Below are positions 1-6,462 of a stretch of 22,453 nucleotides of DNA, piece after piece; position 1 is the stretch's first letter; every line of letters begins with the position of its first letter. Origin of the DNA: an uncultured Collinsella sp. (GTDB lineage Bacteria; Actinomycetota; Coriobacteriia; Coriobacteriales; Coriobacteriaceae); NCBI GenBank assembly GCA_937989875.1, contig CALKBO010000005.1:1-22453 (forward strand). Reading direction: 5' to 3'. Below the pieces are notes generated by a model. That model saw nothing but the letters and a program-made list of their open reading frames with translations. It ran no database searches and was not told the origin of the DNA. The position numbers and the translations under genes are program-made.

Positions 1-71
1 GCAACGCGTTGCGCTGAGTCCTGAGGCTGTTGCAATGAAAATGACAATCAAGGCTGTGTATCGAATTGTTT

Positions 72-106
72 CGGTCCCGTGTCCGTTACTGACGGATGCG
101 GGACCG
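72..106. promoter_or_regulatory. Long hairpin overlapping the sotB promoter
   Basis: CGGTCCCG (72-79) pairs with CGGGACCG (99-106). TCCGT (82-86) pairs with ACGGA (92-96), two G-T pairs join the stems, and the loop is TACTG. This makes a stem of about 15 bp. No T-run follows, so it is a poor intrinsic terminator. It overlaps the predicted -35 of the next gene, so an operator or regulatory stem-loop is plausible. It could also be the 3' hairpin of an upstream gene outside the window. A separate 12-bp palindrome, GCAACGCGTTGC, lies at 1-12. Confidence 0.55.
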
Positions 107-118
107 TTGCTATATAAT
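89..118 (+). promoter_or_regulatory. Predicted sotB promoter
   Basis: A perfect TATAAT -10 lies at 113-118. A weak -35, CTGACG (4 of 6 consensus bases), lies at 89-94 with an 18-bp spacer. Initiation near 125 would give a leader of about 27 nt before the ATG at 152. The -35 falls inside the hairpin at 72-106. Confidence 0.55.
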
Positions 119-151
119 CGCCTCCACTCAAAATGATTGGAGATGTTATAT

Positions 152-1348
152 ATGAGTCAGGCAAGGCAAGACGGCATCACGCTCAGGCAGTGGCTCCCAC
201 TCGTCGGGCTCACCTGCTGTGCGTTCGTGTTCAACACGTCGGAGTTTATGCCCATCGGCCTTTTGACTGATATCGCCGCGTCGTTCTCGCTCACCGAGGC
301 CCAGGCGGGCATCATGATCTCGGTCTATGCCTGGGGCGTCATGCTGCTGTCGCTGCCGCTCATGGTGTTCGCCTCGCGCTTTGAGTTCAAGCGGATGCTG
401 CTGGGCGTGCTGGCCGTGTTCTCGCTCGGTCAGTTCCTGTCCGCTGTGGCGCCGACCTATCCCATCCTGGTCTGCGCGCGCCTGGTGGTCGCTTGCGCAC
501 ATGCCGTGTTCTGGTCAGTCGCCTCGATTATGGCCTCGCGCCTGGTCGACACTCGCCACGGCGCGCTCGCCATCAGCATGATCGCTACGGGCTCGTCCAT
601 CGCGCAGATCTTTGGCCTGCCGCTCGGTCGCGCCATTGGCTTGGCCGTGGGCTGGCGCATGACGTTTGCCGTGGTCGGGGGCCTCTCAGCCATCGCGGTC
701 GTCTACCAGGCAGCGGTGTTCCCGGCCATGCCGGCGGGTGAGCGCTTTACTGTCAAACAGCTGCCCGAGCTGCTCAAGAACCCGCTCCTCATCGCGCTCT
801 ACGCAGTCACGGTCTTCATGGCGACCGGCTATTACGCAAGCTACAGCTATATCGAGCCCTTCCTGGCGCAGGTCGCGCACGTCGATGCGGGCGCCATTAC
901 CATGACGCTGACGGCGTTTGGCTGCTCTGGTTTGCTCGGAAGCTGGCTGTTTGGCCGCCTGTTCGATGGGCATCGCTTCCCGTTCTTGGCCATCACGCTC
1001 TCCGGCGTGCCGGTGGCCCTGCTGCTCATGGGGCCGGCCGCATCGTCGCTCGTGACAGTGCTTGCCGTCTGCGCACTGTGGGGTTGCTGCTCCACGGCCT
1101 TTAACGTGGCGTTTCAGGCCGAGCTCATCAAGCACACGCCGGCAGATTCGTCGGCCGTCGCCATGTCGATCTTCTCGGGCCTGTTCAACCTCGGTATCGG
1201 CACGGGTACCGCGATCGGCGGAGCCGTGGTTTCGGGTCCCGGTATCGCCTGGATCGGCTTTGTGGGCGGGGCGATTGCCGTCGTGGGCGTCATCCTCGCC
1301 ATCACCGTGCTGTTTCCGGCCATCCGCCGCGCCAAGCCCGTCGCCTAA
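152..1348 (+). CDS. sotB: SotB-like MFS efflux transporter
   Basis: This is a 398-residue, strongly hydrophobic protein with about 12 membrane helices, of the major facilitator superfamily DHA1 type. It matches, from memory, the sugar-efflux transporter SotB (YdeA): an early NTSEFMPIGLL segment, AHAVFWSVAS, IATGSS...GLPLGR...GWRMTF near the middle helices, SYIEPF, and SIFSGLFNLGIGTG near the C-terminus. The family exports arabinose, IPTG-like sugars and some drugs by proton antiport; the substrate here is unknown. The reading frame also has a TTG at 137 and an ATG at 143. The ATG at 152 is chosen because GGAG (139-142) lies 9 nt upstream. The gene appears monocistronic, followed by a strong hairpin. 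Confidence 0.85.
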   Translation: MSQARQDGITLRQWLPLVGLTCCAFVFNTSEFMPIGLLTDIAASFSLTEAQAGIMISVYAWGVMLLSLPLMVFASRFEFKRMLLGVLAVFSLGQFLSAVAPTYPILVCARLVVACAHAVFWSVASIMASRLVDTRHGALAISMIATGSSIAQIFGLPLGRAIGLAVGWRMTFAVVGGLSAIAVVYQAAVFPAMPAGERFTVKQLPELLKNPLLIALYAVTVFMATGYYASYSYIEPFLAQVAHVDAGAITMTLTAFGCSGLLGSWLFGRLFDGHRFPFLAITLSGVPVALLLMGPAASSLVTVLAVCALWGCCSTAFNVAFQAELIKHTPADSSAVAMSIFSGLFNLGIGTGTAIGGAVVSGPGIAWIGFVGGAIAVVGVILAITVLFPAIRRAKPVA

Positions 1349-1363
1349 TCACGTCCCCTCATC

Positions 1364-1430
1364 AGTTGCGGTGGAATAGTTCCTGTTTAAGGCTTCTGAA
1401 GGCCCAGACAGGAACTATTCCACCGCAACT
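1364..1430. repeat. 23-bp perfect inverted repeat (hairpin) after sotB
   Basis: Positions 1364-1386 are the exact reverse complement of 1408-1430, with a 21-nt loop holding a small inner CTTC/GAAG stem. TATTTT follows the right arm, so it may terminate sotB transcription. The arm is much longer than a usual terminator and has no U-tract of standard length. It may be a dispersed intergenic palindrome or a small non-autonomous element. Confidence 0.75.
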
Positions 1431-1460
1431 TATTTTGGGGGAGAGGATACAAGCTGGGCA

Positions 1461-1466
1461 TACAAT
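1461..1466 (+). promoter_or_regulatory. Possible -10 for the GH13 gene
   Basis: TACAAT lies 35 nt upstream of the GH13 start. No good -35 is seen at 16-18 bp; the nearest candidate, TTGGGG at 1435-1440, is 20 bp away. This is a weak call. Confidence 0.3.
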
Positions 1467-1501
1467 GGATGTCGTTGTGTTGAGCTTACCGGGAGGCTGT
1501 T

Positions 1502-2878
1502 ATGTGGGCATACGAGACGACGTTCTATCAGATCTATCCGCTGGGCTTTTGCGGGGCTCCGCGCGAAAACGCCGCGCCCGTTGCCGAGGATGAGCTCGCC
1601 CAGGCTGCCAACGCCGCGCCCAACCCCGATGCTCCTATCATGAGGGTCGCCCAATGGGCCGACTACATGCAGGAACTCGGCGTTGGCGCTGTGCTCATCA
1701 ACCCACCGCTCGAATCTGATAGCCACGGCTACGATACACGCAGCCTGCGCCATATCGACCGTCGCCTGGGTGGGGACGCCGACTTTGCCGCCGTATGCGA
1801 CACGCTGCATGCCCATGGCATCCGCGTGGTGCTCGATGCCGTCTTCAACCACGTCGGCCGCGGTTTTTGGGCCTTCCGCGATGTGCAGGAGCGCAAGTGG
1901 GACTCGCCGTACAAGGACTGGTTCCACATTAGCTTTGACGGCGATTCCTGCTATGGCGATGGCTTTTGGTACGAGGGCTGGGAAGGCCATTTTGAGCTTG
2001 TGAAGCTTAACCTGCAAAATCCCGCTGTGGTCGATTACCTGCTCGAGTCCGTGCGCCGCTGGGCCGAGGTCTTTGGCGTCGACGGCCTGCGCCTGGACGT
2101 TGCCTATATGCTCGACCGCGACTTTATGCGCCGCCTGCACGTCTTTACCCGTGAGCTCAAGCCCGACTTTGTGCTGATCGGCGAGACGCTCCACGGCGAC
2201 TACAACCAAATCGTCAACGACGAGATGCTCGACTCCTGCACCAACTACGAGTGCTACAAGGGCCTGTACTCCAGCTTTAACTCGGTCAACATGTTCGAGA
2301 TCGCCCATTCGCTGCACCGCCAGTTTGGCGGCGATCCGTGGTGCATCTACCGCGGCAAACATCTGCTGTCGTTTGTCGACAACCACGATGTGCCGCGCCT
2401 GGCAAGTATCCTCACCGACAAGTCGTGTCTGCGTCCCGCCTATGGCATGCTCTTTGGCATGCCGGGCATCCCGTGCGTCTACTATGGCAGCGAGTGGGGA
2501 ATTGCCGGCGAAAAGGGTGGCCCCGATGGCGACTGGGCGCTGCGACCTGCGCTCAATGAGCCTGCGCCCAACGAGCTGACGGCGTTCATCACGCAGCTTG
2601 CGCACCTTCGCTCGGCCGACGACGCGGCTGCCCGTGCTCTCAACTACGGTGCCTATCGCAACGTGGTGATCCAGAACAAGCAGCTGCTGTTCGAGCGCGC
2701 CTGCGACGACGCGATGGTGCTCGTGGCGGTCAATGCCGTGAACGAGCCCTACACCTTTGGAGCCGGCGAACTCAACGGCTCCTTCGTCGACCTGCTTGCC
2801 GACGACGTGCCCACGGTCGAGCTGCTGGGCTCCCTTGAGCTTGCACCCTACGAGGTGCGCTATCTGCTGAGGGCATAG
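1502..2878 (+). CDS. GH13 alpha-amylase-family glycoside hydrolase
   Basis: This 458-residue enzyme is predicted to act on alpha-1,4-glucans or maltodextrins and is probably cytoplasmic, since no signal peptide is seen. The four GH13 regions are visible: region I DAVFNHVG (D112, N116, H117), region II DGLRLDVA with nucleophile D199, region III LIGET with acid/base E228, and region IV FVDNHD with D296. A (beta/alpha)8 barrel starting at the N-terminus (YQIYPLGF) and a short beta-rich C-terminal domain fit. It lacks the N-terminal dimerisation domain of neopullulanases and cyclomaltodextrinases, which it otherwise resembles. The ATG is preceded by GGGAGG. A DNA glycosylase gene starts 3 nt after the stop. 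Substrate specificity cannot be read from the sequence. Confidence 0.88.
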   Translation: MWAYETTFYQIYPLGFCGAPRENAAPVAEDELAQAANAAPNPDAPIMRVAQWADYMQELGVGAVLINPPLESDSHGYDTRSLRHIDRRLGGDADFAAVCDTLHAHGIRVVLDAVFNHVGRGFWAFRDVQERKWDSPYKDWFHISFDGDSCYGDGFWYEGWEGHFELVKLNLQNPAVVDYLLESVRRWAEVFGVDGLRLDVAYMLDRDFMRRLHVFTRELKPDFVLIGETLHGDYNQIVNDEMLDSCTNYECYKGLYSSFNSVNMFEIAHSLHRQFGGDPWCIYRGKHLLSFVDNHDVPRLASILTDKSCLRPAYGMLFGMPGIPCVYYGSEWGIAGEKGGPDGDWALRPALNEPAPNELTAFITQLAHLRSADDAAARALNYGAYRNVVIQNKQLLFERACDDAMVLVAVNAVNEPYTFGAGELNGSFVDLLADDVPTVELLGSLELAPYEVRYLLRA

Positions 2879-2881
2879 CTC

Positions 2882-3451
2882 GTGGCCGCGCCGGACGAGG
2901 GCTATCAACATATTGAGCATGGGTTTGAGCCCGTGTTTGACGAGCACTCGCGCGTTTTGGTGCTGGGGTCGTTTCCCTCGGTGCTCTCGCGCGCCAATGC
3001 CTTCTACTACGGCAATCCGCAGAACCGCTTTTGGCGCGTGATGGCCGCGTGCCTCGGTGTGCCCGTGCCGCCCAACGAGGGAGACTCTTTGGCGAGCGGC
3101 GAGCTCGCGACGCTCGATGCCTCGATTGCCGCCAAGCGGGTTATGCTGCTCAACGGCGGTGTGGCCCTGTGGGATGTAATCGAGAGCTGCGACATTAAGG
3201 GCTCGAGCGATGCGAGCATTCGTAACGTTGTGCCGGCACATATCGAGCGCATTACCGGCGCAGCTCCCATTGAGCAGGTGATATGCAACGGTGGTACAGC
3301 TGGCCGGCTCTACAAGCGCTATCTACAAGAGCGCACCGGGCTGCCGGCCATCGTTCTGCCGTCGACAAGTCCCGCCAATGCGGCGTGGCGTCTGGAACGC
3401 CTTGTCGAGCGCTGGAGTGAAGCCGTTGATTGGCAGGCTTTTTCGATTTAG
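2882..3451 (+). CDS. Uracil/hypoxanthine-DNA glycosylase, UDG superfamily (family 6-like)
   Basis: This 189-residue protein belongs to the uracil-DNA glycosylase superfamily, which removes deaminated bases in base excision repair. Motif 1 is GSFPS (residues 29-33), followed by FYYGNPQNRFW (41-51), as in family 6 DNA-deoxyinosine (hypoxanthine) glycosylases. NGGTAGRLY and the C-terminal SPAN motif (163-166) complete the active-site loops. The predicted start is GTG, 3 nt after the GH13 stop, with GAGGG inside the end of that gene as a weak ribosome site, so translational coupling is likely. Its stop overlaps that of the convergent gene on the other strand. The family is well supported; deoxyinosine rather than uracil preference is an inference. 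Confidence 0.82.
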   Translation: MAAPDEGYQHIEHGFEPVFDEHSRVLVLGSFPSVLSRANAFYYGNPQNRFWRVMAACLGVPVPPNEGDSLASGELATLDASIAAKRVMLLNGGVALWDVIESCDIKGSSDASIRNVVPAHIERITGAAPIEQVICNGGTAGRLYKRYLQERTGLPAIVLPSTSPANAAWRLERLVERWSEAVDWQAFSI

Positions 3452-4104
3452 CAGTTTGAGTGCTCGGCAAGATGCCTCATAACGGCGTGCCAGATCGGTG
3501 TGGGCAGCGCAGACGTGGCGCGCACCATGCCGTCGGTGTCGACGCCACCCGTTGCGGCGCCACCGAGCTTCTGCGCGTGTTCGACGGAACACCCCATGCG
3601 AACGGCGCCCACGAGCTTGTCCATGGCCTCCGAAAACGGTCGCCGCAAGAGTCCCATGCGCGGGGAGCGACGAAGCGCTGCGATGCCGCTGCCGGCGCAG
3701 ATGGCAACGCCGCCACACCACAATTGATCATGGCGCTCACATGCCTTGTGCAGGCGAACGGCGGTCCCACGCGCCTGCTCAGTGCCCTCTTGTGCGGCTC
3801 GAATCGCGGCATAGACGCGCGTTCCCGTACCGCCAAAGCGCTCAAGCGCCTGCTCGATGGCTGTCAACGTCTCATCGTCAGCCACATCTTCAATGGCCAG
3901 CACGATGCCATCGGCAACGCTGCCGGCGTCATTTGCCTTCAAGTCGACCGGGCGGGGGAGTGCGGTGCCGGAAAGTTGAGCATAGGCGGCGATGGCATCC
4001 TGCAGGTCCCAGAGCAAAAAATCAAGATCGGCGCTATTGGGAATACTGATATACGCAATGGTGTTCAGTGTTTTTGGTACGTCGCCGCGCGCGGTCGTCT
4101 CCAT
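3448..4104 (-). CDS. Protein of unknown function, possibly flavodoxin-like
   Basis: This 218-residue protein is not confidently recognised. It has no signal peptide or clear membrane segment. Alternating beta strands (TIAYISIP, GIVLAIED, RVYAAIRA, GGVAICAG) and helices suggest a Rossmann-like or flavodoxin-like alpha/beta fold. The stretch MGLLRRPFSEAMDKLVGAVRM after GGVAICAGSG somewhat resembles the middle of NADPH-dependent FMN-reductase-like proteins, but no flavin-binding motif is convincing. The start is supported by AAGGAGA (reverse strand) 5-6 nt before the ATG. The gene converges on and overlaps the glycosylase stop (TAA on one strand, TAG on the other), and diverges from the aminotransferase across a 93-bp gap. 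That gap should hold both promoters. Confidence 0.7.
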   Translation of the reverse strand: METTARGDVPKTLNTIAYISIPNSADLDFLLWDLQDAIAAYAQLSGTALPRPVDLKANDAGSVADGIVLAIEDVADDETLTAIEQALERFGGTGTRVYAAIRAAQEGTEQARGTAVRLHKACERHDQLWCGGVAICAGSGIAALRRSPRMGLLRRPFSEAMDKLVGAVRMGCSVEHAQKLGGAATGGVDTDGMVRATSALPTPIWHAVMRHLAEHSNC

Positions 4105-4165
4105 GCCATCTCCTTTCCGGCTCGTTTCCGTTTAGGTTACACCGTCTGGTGGCGCCCCGCCGCGC

Positions 4166-4171
4166 TATCCT
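4166..4171 (+). promoter_or_regulatory. Possible -10 for the aminotransferase gene
   Basis: TATCCT lies 26 nt upstream of the aminotransferase ATG, within the 93-bp divergent gap. No strong -35 is seen at 17-18 bp. On the reverse strand TAACCT (4138-4133) could serve the divergent gene. Both calls are weak. Confidence 0.3.
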
Positions 4172-4197
4172 AGTGCAACCCTTACGAAAGGAACGCC

Positions 4198-5334
4198 ATG
4201 CGTCTGCCCATGAATACCTCGCTTGCCATGCTCAAGCCCTCCGGTATCCGCCGGATTAACGCGCTCGCCGCCCAGCATCCGGGGTGCATCGCGCTCGCGC
4301 TCGGCGAGCCCGATTTTCCCACGCCCGATGTGATTAGCGCCGAGGTGACCGCCGCACTGGACCGCGGTGACACACACTATCCGCCCAACAACGGTCGCCC
4401 CGCCCTGCGTGAGGCGTTATCTGCCTATATGGGGGACGCGGGCCTTACGTTTTCGGCTGACGAGGTCATCCTGACCGACGGTGCGACCGAGGCACTGTCG
4501 GCAACATTCATGGCTATGCTCAACCCCGGCGACGAGGTCATTATCCCCACGCCGGCCTTTGGCCTGTACGAAAGCATCGTTGTGGCCAACCACGCCAAAG
4601 CAGTCTTTTTGGATACGGAGCCTGCGCAATTTCAGATTGACGAGGATGCGCTTCGTGCTTGCGTGACGCCGGCGACCAAGGCTATCGTCATCTGCTCGCC
4701 CAACAATCCTACGGGCTGTATCCTCAACGCGGCTTCGCTCGACGCCGTGGCGCACGTGGCGGAGCAGACGGGCATCTACGTGGTCTGCGACGACGTGTAT
4801 AACCGTCTGGTCTATGTGGATGGCTACGAGCGCTTTGCCCAGCGTCACCCGGAGCTTCGCGAGCAGACGGTCGTCATCGAGAGCTTCTCCAAGCCCTGGG
4901 CTATGACCGGCTGGCGCCTGGGTTGGCTCGCAGCCGCAGCCCCCGTCATCGCCGAGATCGCAAAAGCTCACCAATACCTAGTATCGAGCGCCGTCTCCTT
5001 CGAAATGGACGCCGCAGCCCGAGCCCTGACCGTCGATCCCACCCCCATGCTCAAAGTCTACCGAGCCCGCCGCGAACGCGTGCTCGCAGCCTTAAGCGCC
5101 ATGGGCCTCGACGTAGTGGAACCGGCGGGCGCCTTCTACGCTTTCCCGAGCATCAAAAAGTTCGGCCTAACCAGCGAAGACTTCTGTATCAAAGCCATCA
5201 AAGAAGCAAACGTAGCCCTAGTCCCGGGCGACTGTTTCGGCACCGAAGGCCACATCCGCCTAAGCTACTGCGTTTCCGACCAAGATTTGGACGAAGGCCT
5301 AAATCGCCTGTCCACCTTCATTTCAACTTTATAG
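4198..5334 (+). CDS. PLP-dependent class I/II aminotransferase
   Basis: This 378-residue cytoplasmic fold-type I aminotransferase transfers amino groups between an amino acid and a 2-oxo acid. Substrate arm GEPDFPTP lies near residues 37-44. SPNNPTG contains the conserved PLP-site Asn, and DDVYNRLVY contains the Asp and Tyr that hold the pyridine ring and phenolate. SFSKPWAMTGWRLGW carries the Schiff-base lysine K232. RLSYC near the C-terminus holds the carboxylate-binding Arg. Length and motifs fit aspartate or aromatic aminotransferases of the AspC/PatA type; the substrate is not determined. The ATG has GAAAGGA about 6 nt upstream. From about 4959 to the stop, codon choice changes sharply (GAG to GAA, more AAA, CTA, GTA and CGA), suggesting a mosaic gene. 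Confidence 0.88.
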   Translation: MRLPMNTSLAMLKPSGIRRINALAAQHPGCIALALGEPDFPTPDVISAEVTAALDRGDTHYPPNNGRPALREALSAYMGDAGLTFSADEVILTDGATEALSATFMAMLNPGDEVIIPTPAFGLYESIVVANHAKAVFLDTEPAQFQIDEDALRACVTPATKAIVICSPNNPTGCILNAASLDAVAHVAEQTGIYVVCDDVYNRLVYVDGYERFAQRHPELREQTVVIESFSKPWAMTGWRLGWLAAAAPVIAEIAKAHQYLVSSAVSFEMDAAARALTVDPTPMLKVYRARRERVLAALSAMGLDVVEPAGAFYAFPSIKKFGLTSEDFCIKAIKEANVALVPGDCFGTEGHIRLSYCVSDQDLDEGLNRLSTFISTL

Positions 5335-5384
5335 CCAACGGGACGCAACACATCAGCCTACCGACATAAGGATTATGCGTGGGG

Positions 5385-5604
5385 GCGTCGCTCAACGGAA
5401 AACCGGGCTGCCCCAAAGTCACCGCAGGCCGCGCCGCCGAAGGCCGGGCGCAAGGTTTTCGTAGATTCCGCACGAGCCGGAAAGCACTTAATGTGCTTTC
5501 CGAGCGAGCCCAGGACCTGACCGAGCGAAAACCTTGCGCCCGGCCTTCGGCGGCGCGGCCTGATGGTGGAATTGTGTGCAGCCCGGTTTTCCGTTGACCG
5601 ACGC
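5385..5604. repeat. Giant fold-back element with TTAAT core, copy 1
   Basis: This element of about 220 bp is built of nested inverted repeats. The outer arms (5385-5410 and 5579-5604) match at 25 of 26 positions. The middle arms (5427-5461 and 5526-5560) are a perfect 35 bp. The inner stem is CGGAAAGCAC (5478-5487) with GTGCTTTCCG (5493-5502) around a TTAAT loop. Between middle and inner stems lie unpaired segments (TTCCGCACGAGC on the left, GCGAGCCCAGGAC on the right) that recur almost exactly in the copy at 18602-18740. The right outer arm contains the -35 of the rplJ promoter. No open reading frame with family resemblance is seen inside. It could be a structured RNA, a cruciform-forming DNA site or a non-autonomous mobile element. 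Confidence 0.85.
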
Positions 5605-5622
5605 CGGGGTCCCCGCCATAAT
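5594..5622 (+). promoter_or_regulatory. Predicted rplJ-rplL promoter
   Basis: TTGACC (5594-5599), a 17-bp spacer and CATAAT (5617-5622) give a strong sigma-70-type promoter. Initiation near 5629 would place the L10 leader at the start of the transcript. The -35 lies within the right outer arm of the fold-back element. Confidence 0.75.
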
Positions 5623-5639
5623 ACTTTCGGTTCACGCAC

Positions 5640-5735
5640 GAATCCGCTGCCAGAGACAGCCGGCGCAAACGGGTCTTACCCGCGAGCTTAATGGGACTTC
5701 CCGCCAGCCGAGGTGGTCGAGTAGATATGTCTTCT
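5640..5735 (+). ncRNA. Ribosomal protein L10 leader
   Basis: The segment carries the landmarks of the L10 leader, an RNA element where L10 (with L12) binds its own message and represses the rplJL operon. AGAGACAGCCGGCG (5653-5666) is followed by the hairpin CGGG-T-CTT-A-CCCG (5670-5682), then TTAATGGGACTTCCCGCC and AGCCGAGG. It sits between the promoter and the attenuator, directly upstream of rplJ. Boundaries are approximate because no covariance model was run. Confidence 0.85.
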
Positions 5736-5736
5736 C

Positions 5737-5773
5737 GCCCCCGTCGCTCATGCAGCGCGGGGGCTTTCTTTTT
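5737..5773 (+). terminator. Attenuator terminator in the rplJ leader
   Basis: GCCCCCG (5737-5743) pairs with CGGGGGC (5758-5764), with a short inner CGC/GCG stem, then TTTCTTTTT (5765-5773). It is 66 nt upstream of the rplJ start and immediately after the L10 leader, so it probably ends transcription when L10 is in excess. Confidence 0.8.
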
Positions 5774-5838
5774 GGACATGCCCCCGTCACGTCCTTGTGG
5801 CGGACCGTGCCCGGAAAGAATTCGAGGAGGTGTAATTC

Positions 5839-6360
5839 ATGCCCCAGCAGTACAAAATCGACAAGGTTGCAGAGATCGAGTCCCGTATCGCCGAGAACGC
5901 CGGTCTGTTCGTCGTCAACTACAACGGTCTGACGGTTAAGCAGGCTCAGGAGCTGCGTCATCAGCTTCGCGAGTGCGGCGCCGAGATGAAGGTCTACAAG
6001 AACAACCTGGTCAAGATCGCCCTCAAGAACCAGGAGCAGCCCGAGATCGACGAGATTCTCGCCGGCCCCGTCGCCTATGTGTTCTACGAGACCGAGCCGG
6101 TCGAGGCCGCTAAGGCCCTTAAGGACTTCTCCGCTAAGTCCAAGGGCGTCCTTGAGATCAAGGGCGGTATCTCCGACGGCAAGGCCGTTTCCGCTGATGA
6201 TGTTAAGGCTATCGCCGAGCTGCCCACCAAGGATCAGCTTCTCGGCCAGATCGCCGGTCTCATCTCCGGTTTCGCTCGCGACATCGCTGTCTGCGTCAAC
6301 GGCGTTTCCTCTGGTCTCGCTCGTTCGATCCAGCAGGTTTCCGAGCAGAAGGCAGCCTAG
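5839..6360 (+). CDS. rplJ: 50S ribosomal protein L10
   Basis: This 173-residue protein, normal for L10, anchors the L12 dimers of the ribosomal stalk to 23S rRNA at the GTPase centre. The N-terminal RNA-binding domain (IESRIAENAGLFVVNYNGL, then KVYKNNLVKIAL) is typical. The C-terminal helix (about 130-170, LLGQIAGLISGFARDIAVCV) is the L12-binding region. The ATG has the strong site GAGGAGGTG 8 nt upstream. It is cotranscribed with rplL, 102 nt downstream, and is likely autoregulated through the L10 leader and attenuator. Unlike the common order rplK-rplA-rplJ-rplL-rpoB, no rplKA precede it here. Confidence 0.97.
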   Translation: MPQQYKIDKVAEIESRIAENAGLFVVNYNGLTVKQAQELRHQLRECGAEMKVYKNNLVKIALKNQEQPEIDEILAGPVAYVFYETEPVEAAKALKDFSAKSKGVLEIKGGISDGKAVSADDVKAIAELPTKDQLLGQIAGLISGFARDIAVCVNGVSSGLARSIQQVSEQKAA

Positions 6361-6375
6361 TTGCTGTTTTCACCC

Positions 6376-6444
6376 GCGGCGGCAACGCCGCACCCTTGGC
6401 GCATTCGCGCCGTGTTTTAACTGATCTCCGTGCACAGACACGGA
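6376..6444 (+). promoter_or_regulatory. Hairpin series between rplJ and rplL
   Basis: Three stem-loops lie in the 102-nt gap: GCGGCG-GCAA-CGCCGC (6376-6391), GGCGC-ATTC-GCGCC (6398-6411, followed by GTGTTTT) and TCCGTG/CACGGA (6427-6444). They could stabilise or process the message and help the higher output of L12 over L10. The second has a weak U-tract and might terminate partially. Confidence 0.55.
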
Positions 6445-6462
6445 AACCGAAAGGACTTAGAA

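Noticed and set aside
1430..3241. Open frame of 603 codons on the minus strand over the GH13 and glycosylase genes
   Set aside because: Antisense to genes with clear catalytic motifs; no recognisable domain.
3460..4173. 237-codon plus-strand frame opposite the unknown minus-strand gene
   Set aside because: The minus-strand frame has a strong ribosome site and a plausible alpha/beta fold pattern. The plus-strand product looks like a shadow and would start inside the convergent end.
5379..5597. 72-codon frame covering fold-back copy 1
   Set aside because: Its sequence is dictated by the inverted repeats, giving a repetitive Arg/Ala-rich product with no ribosome site.
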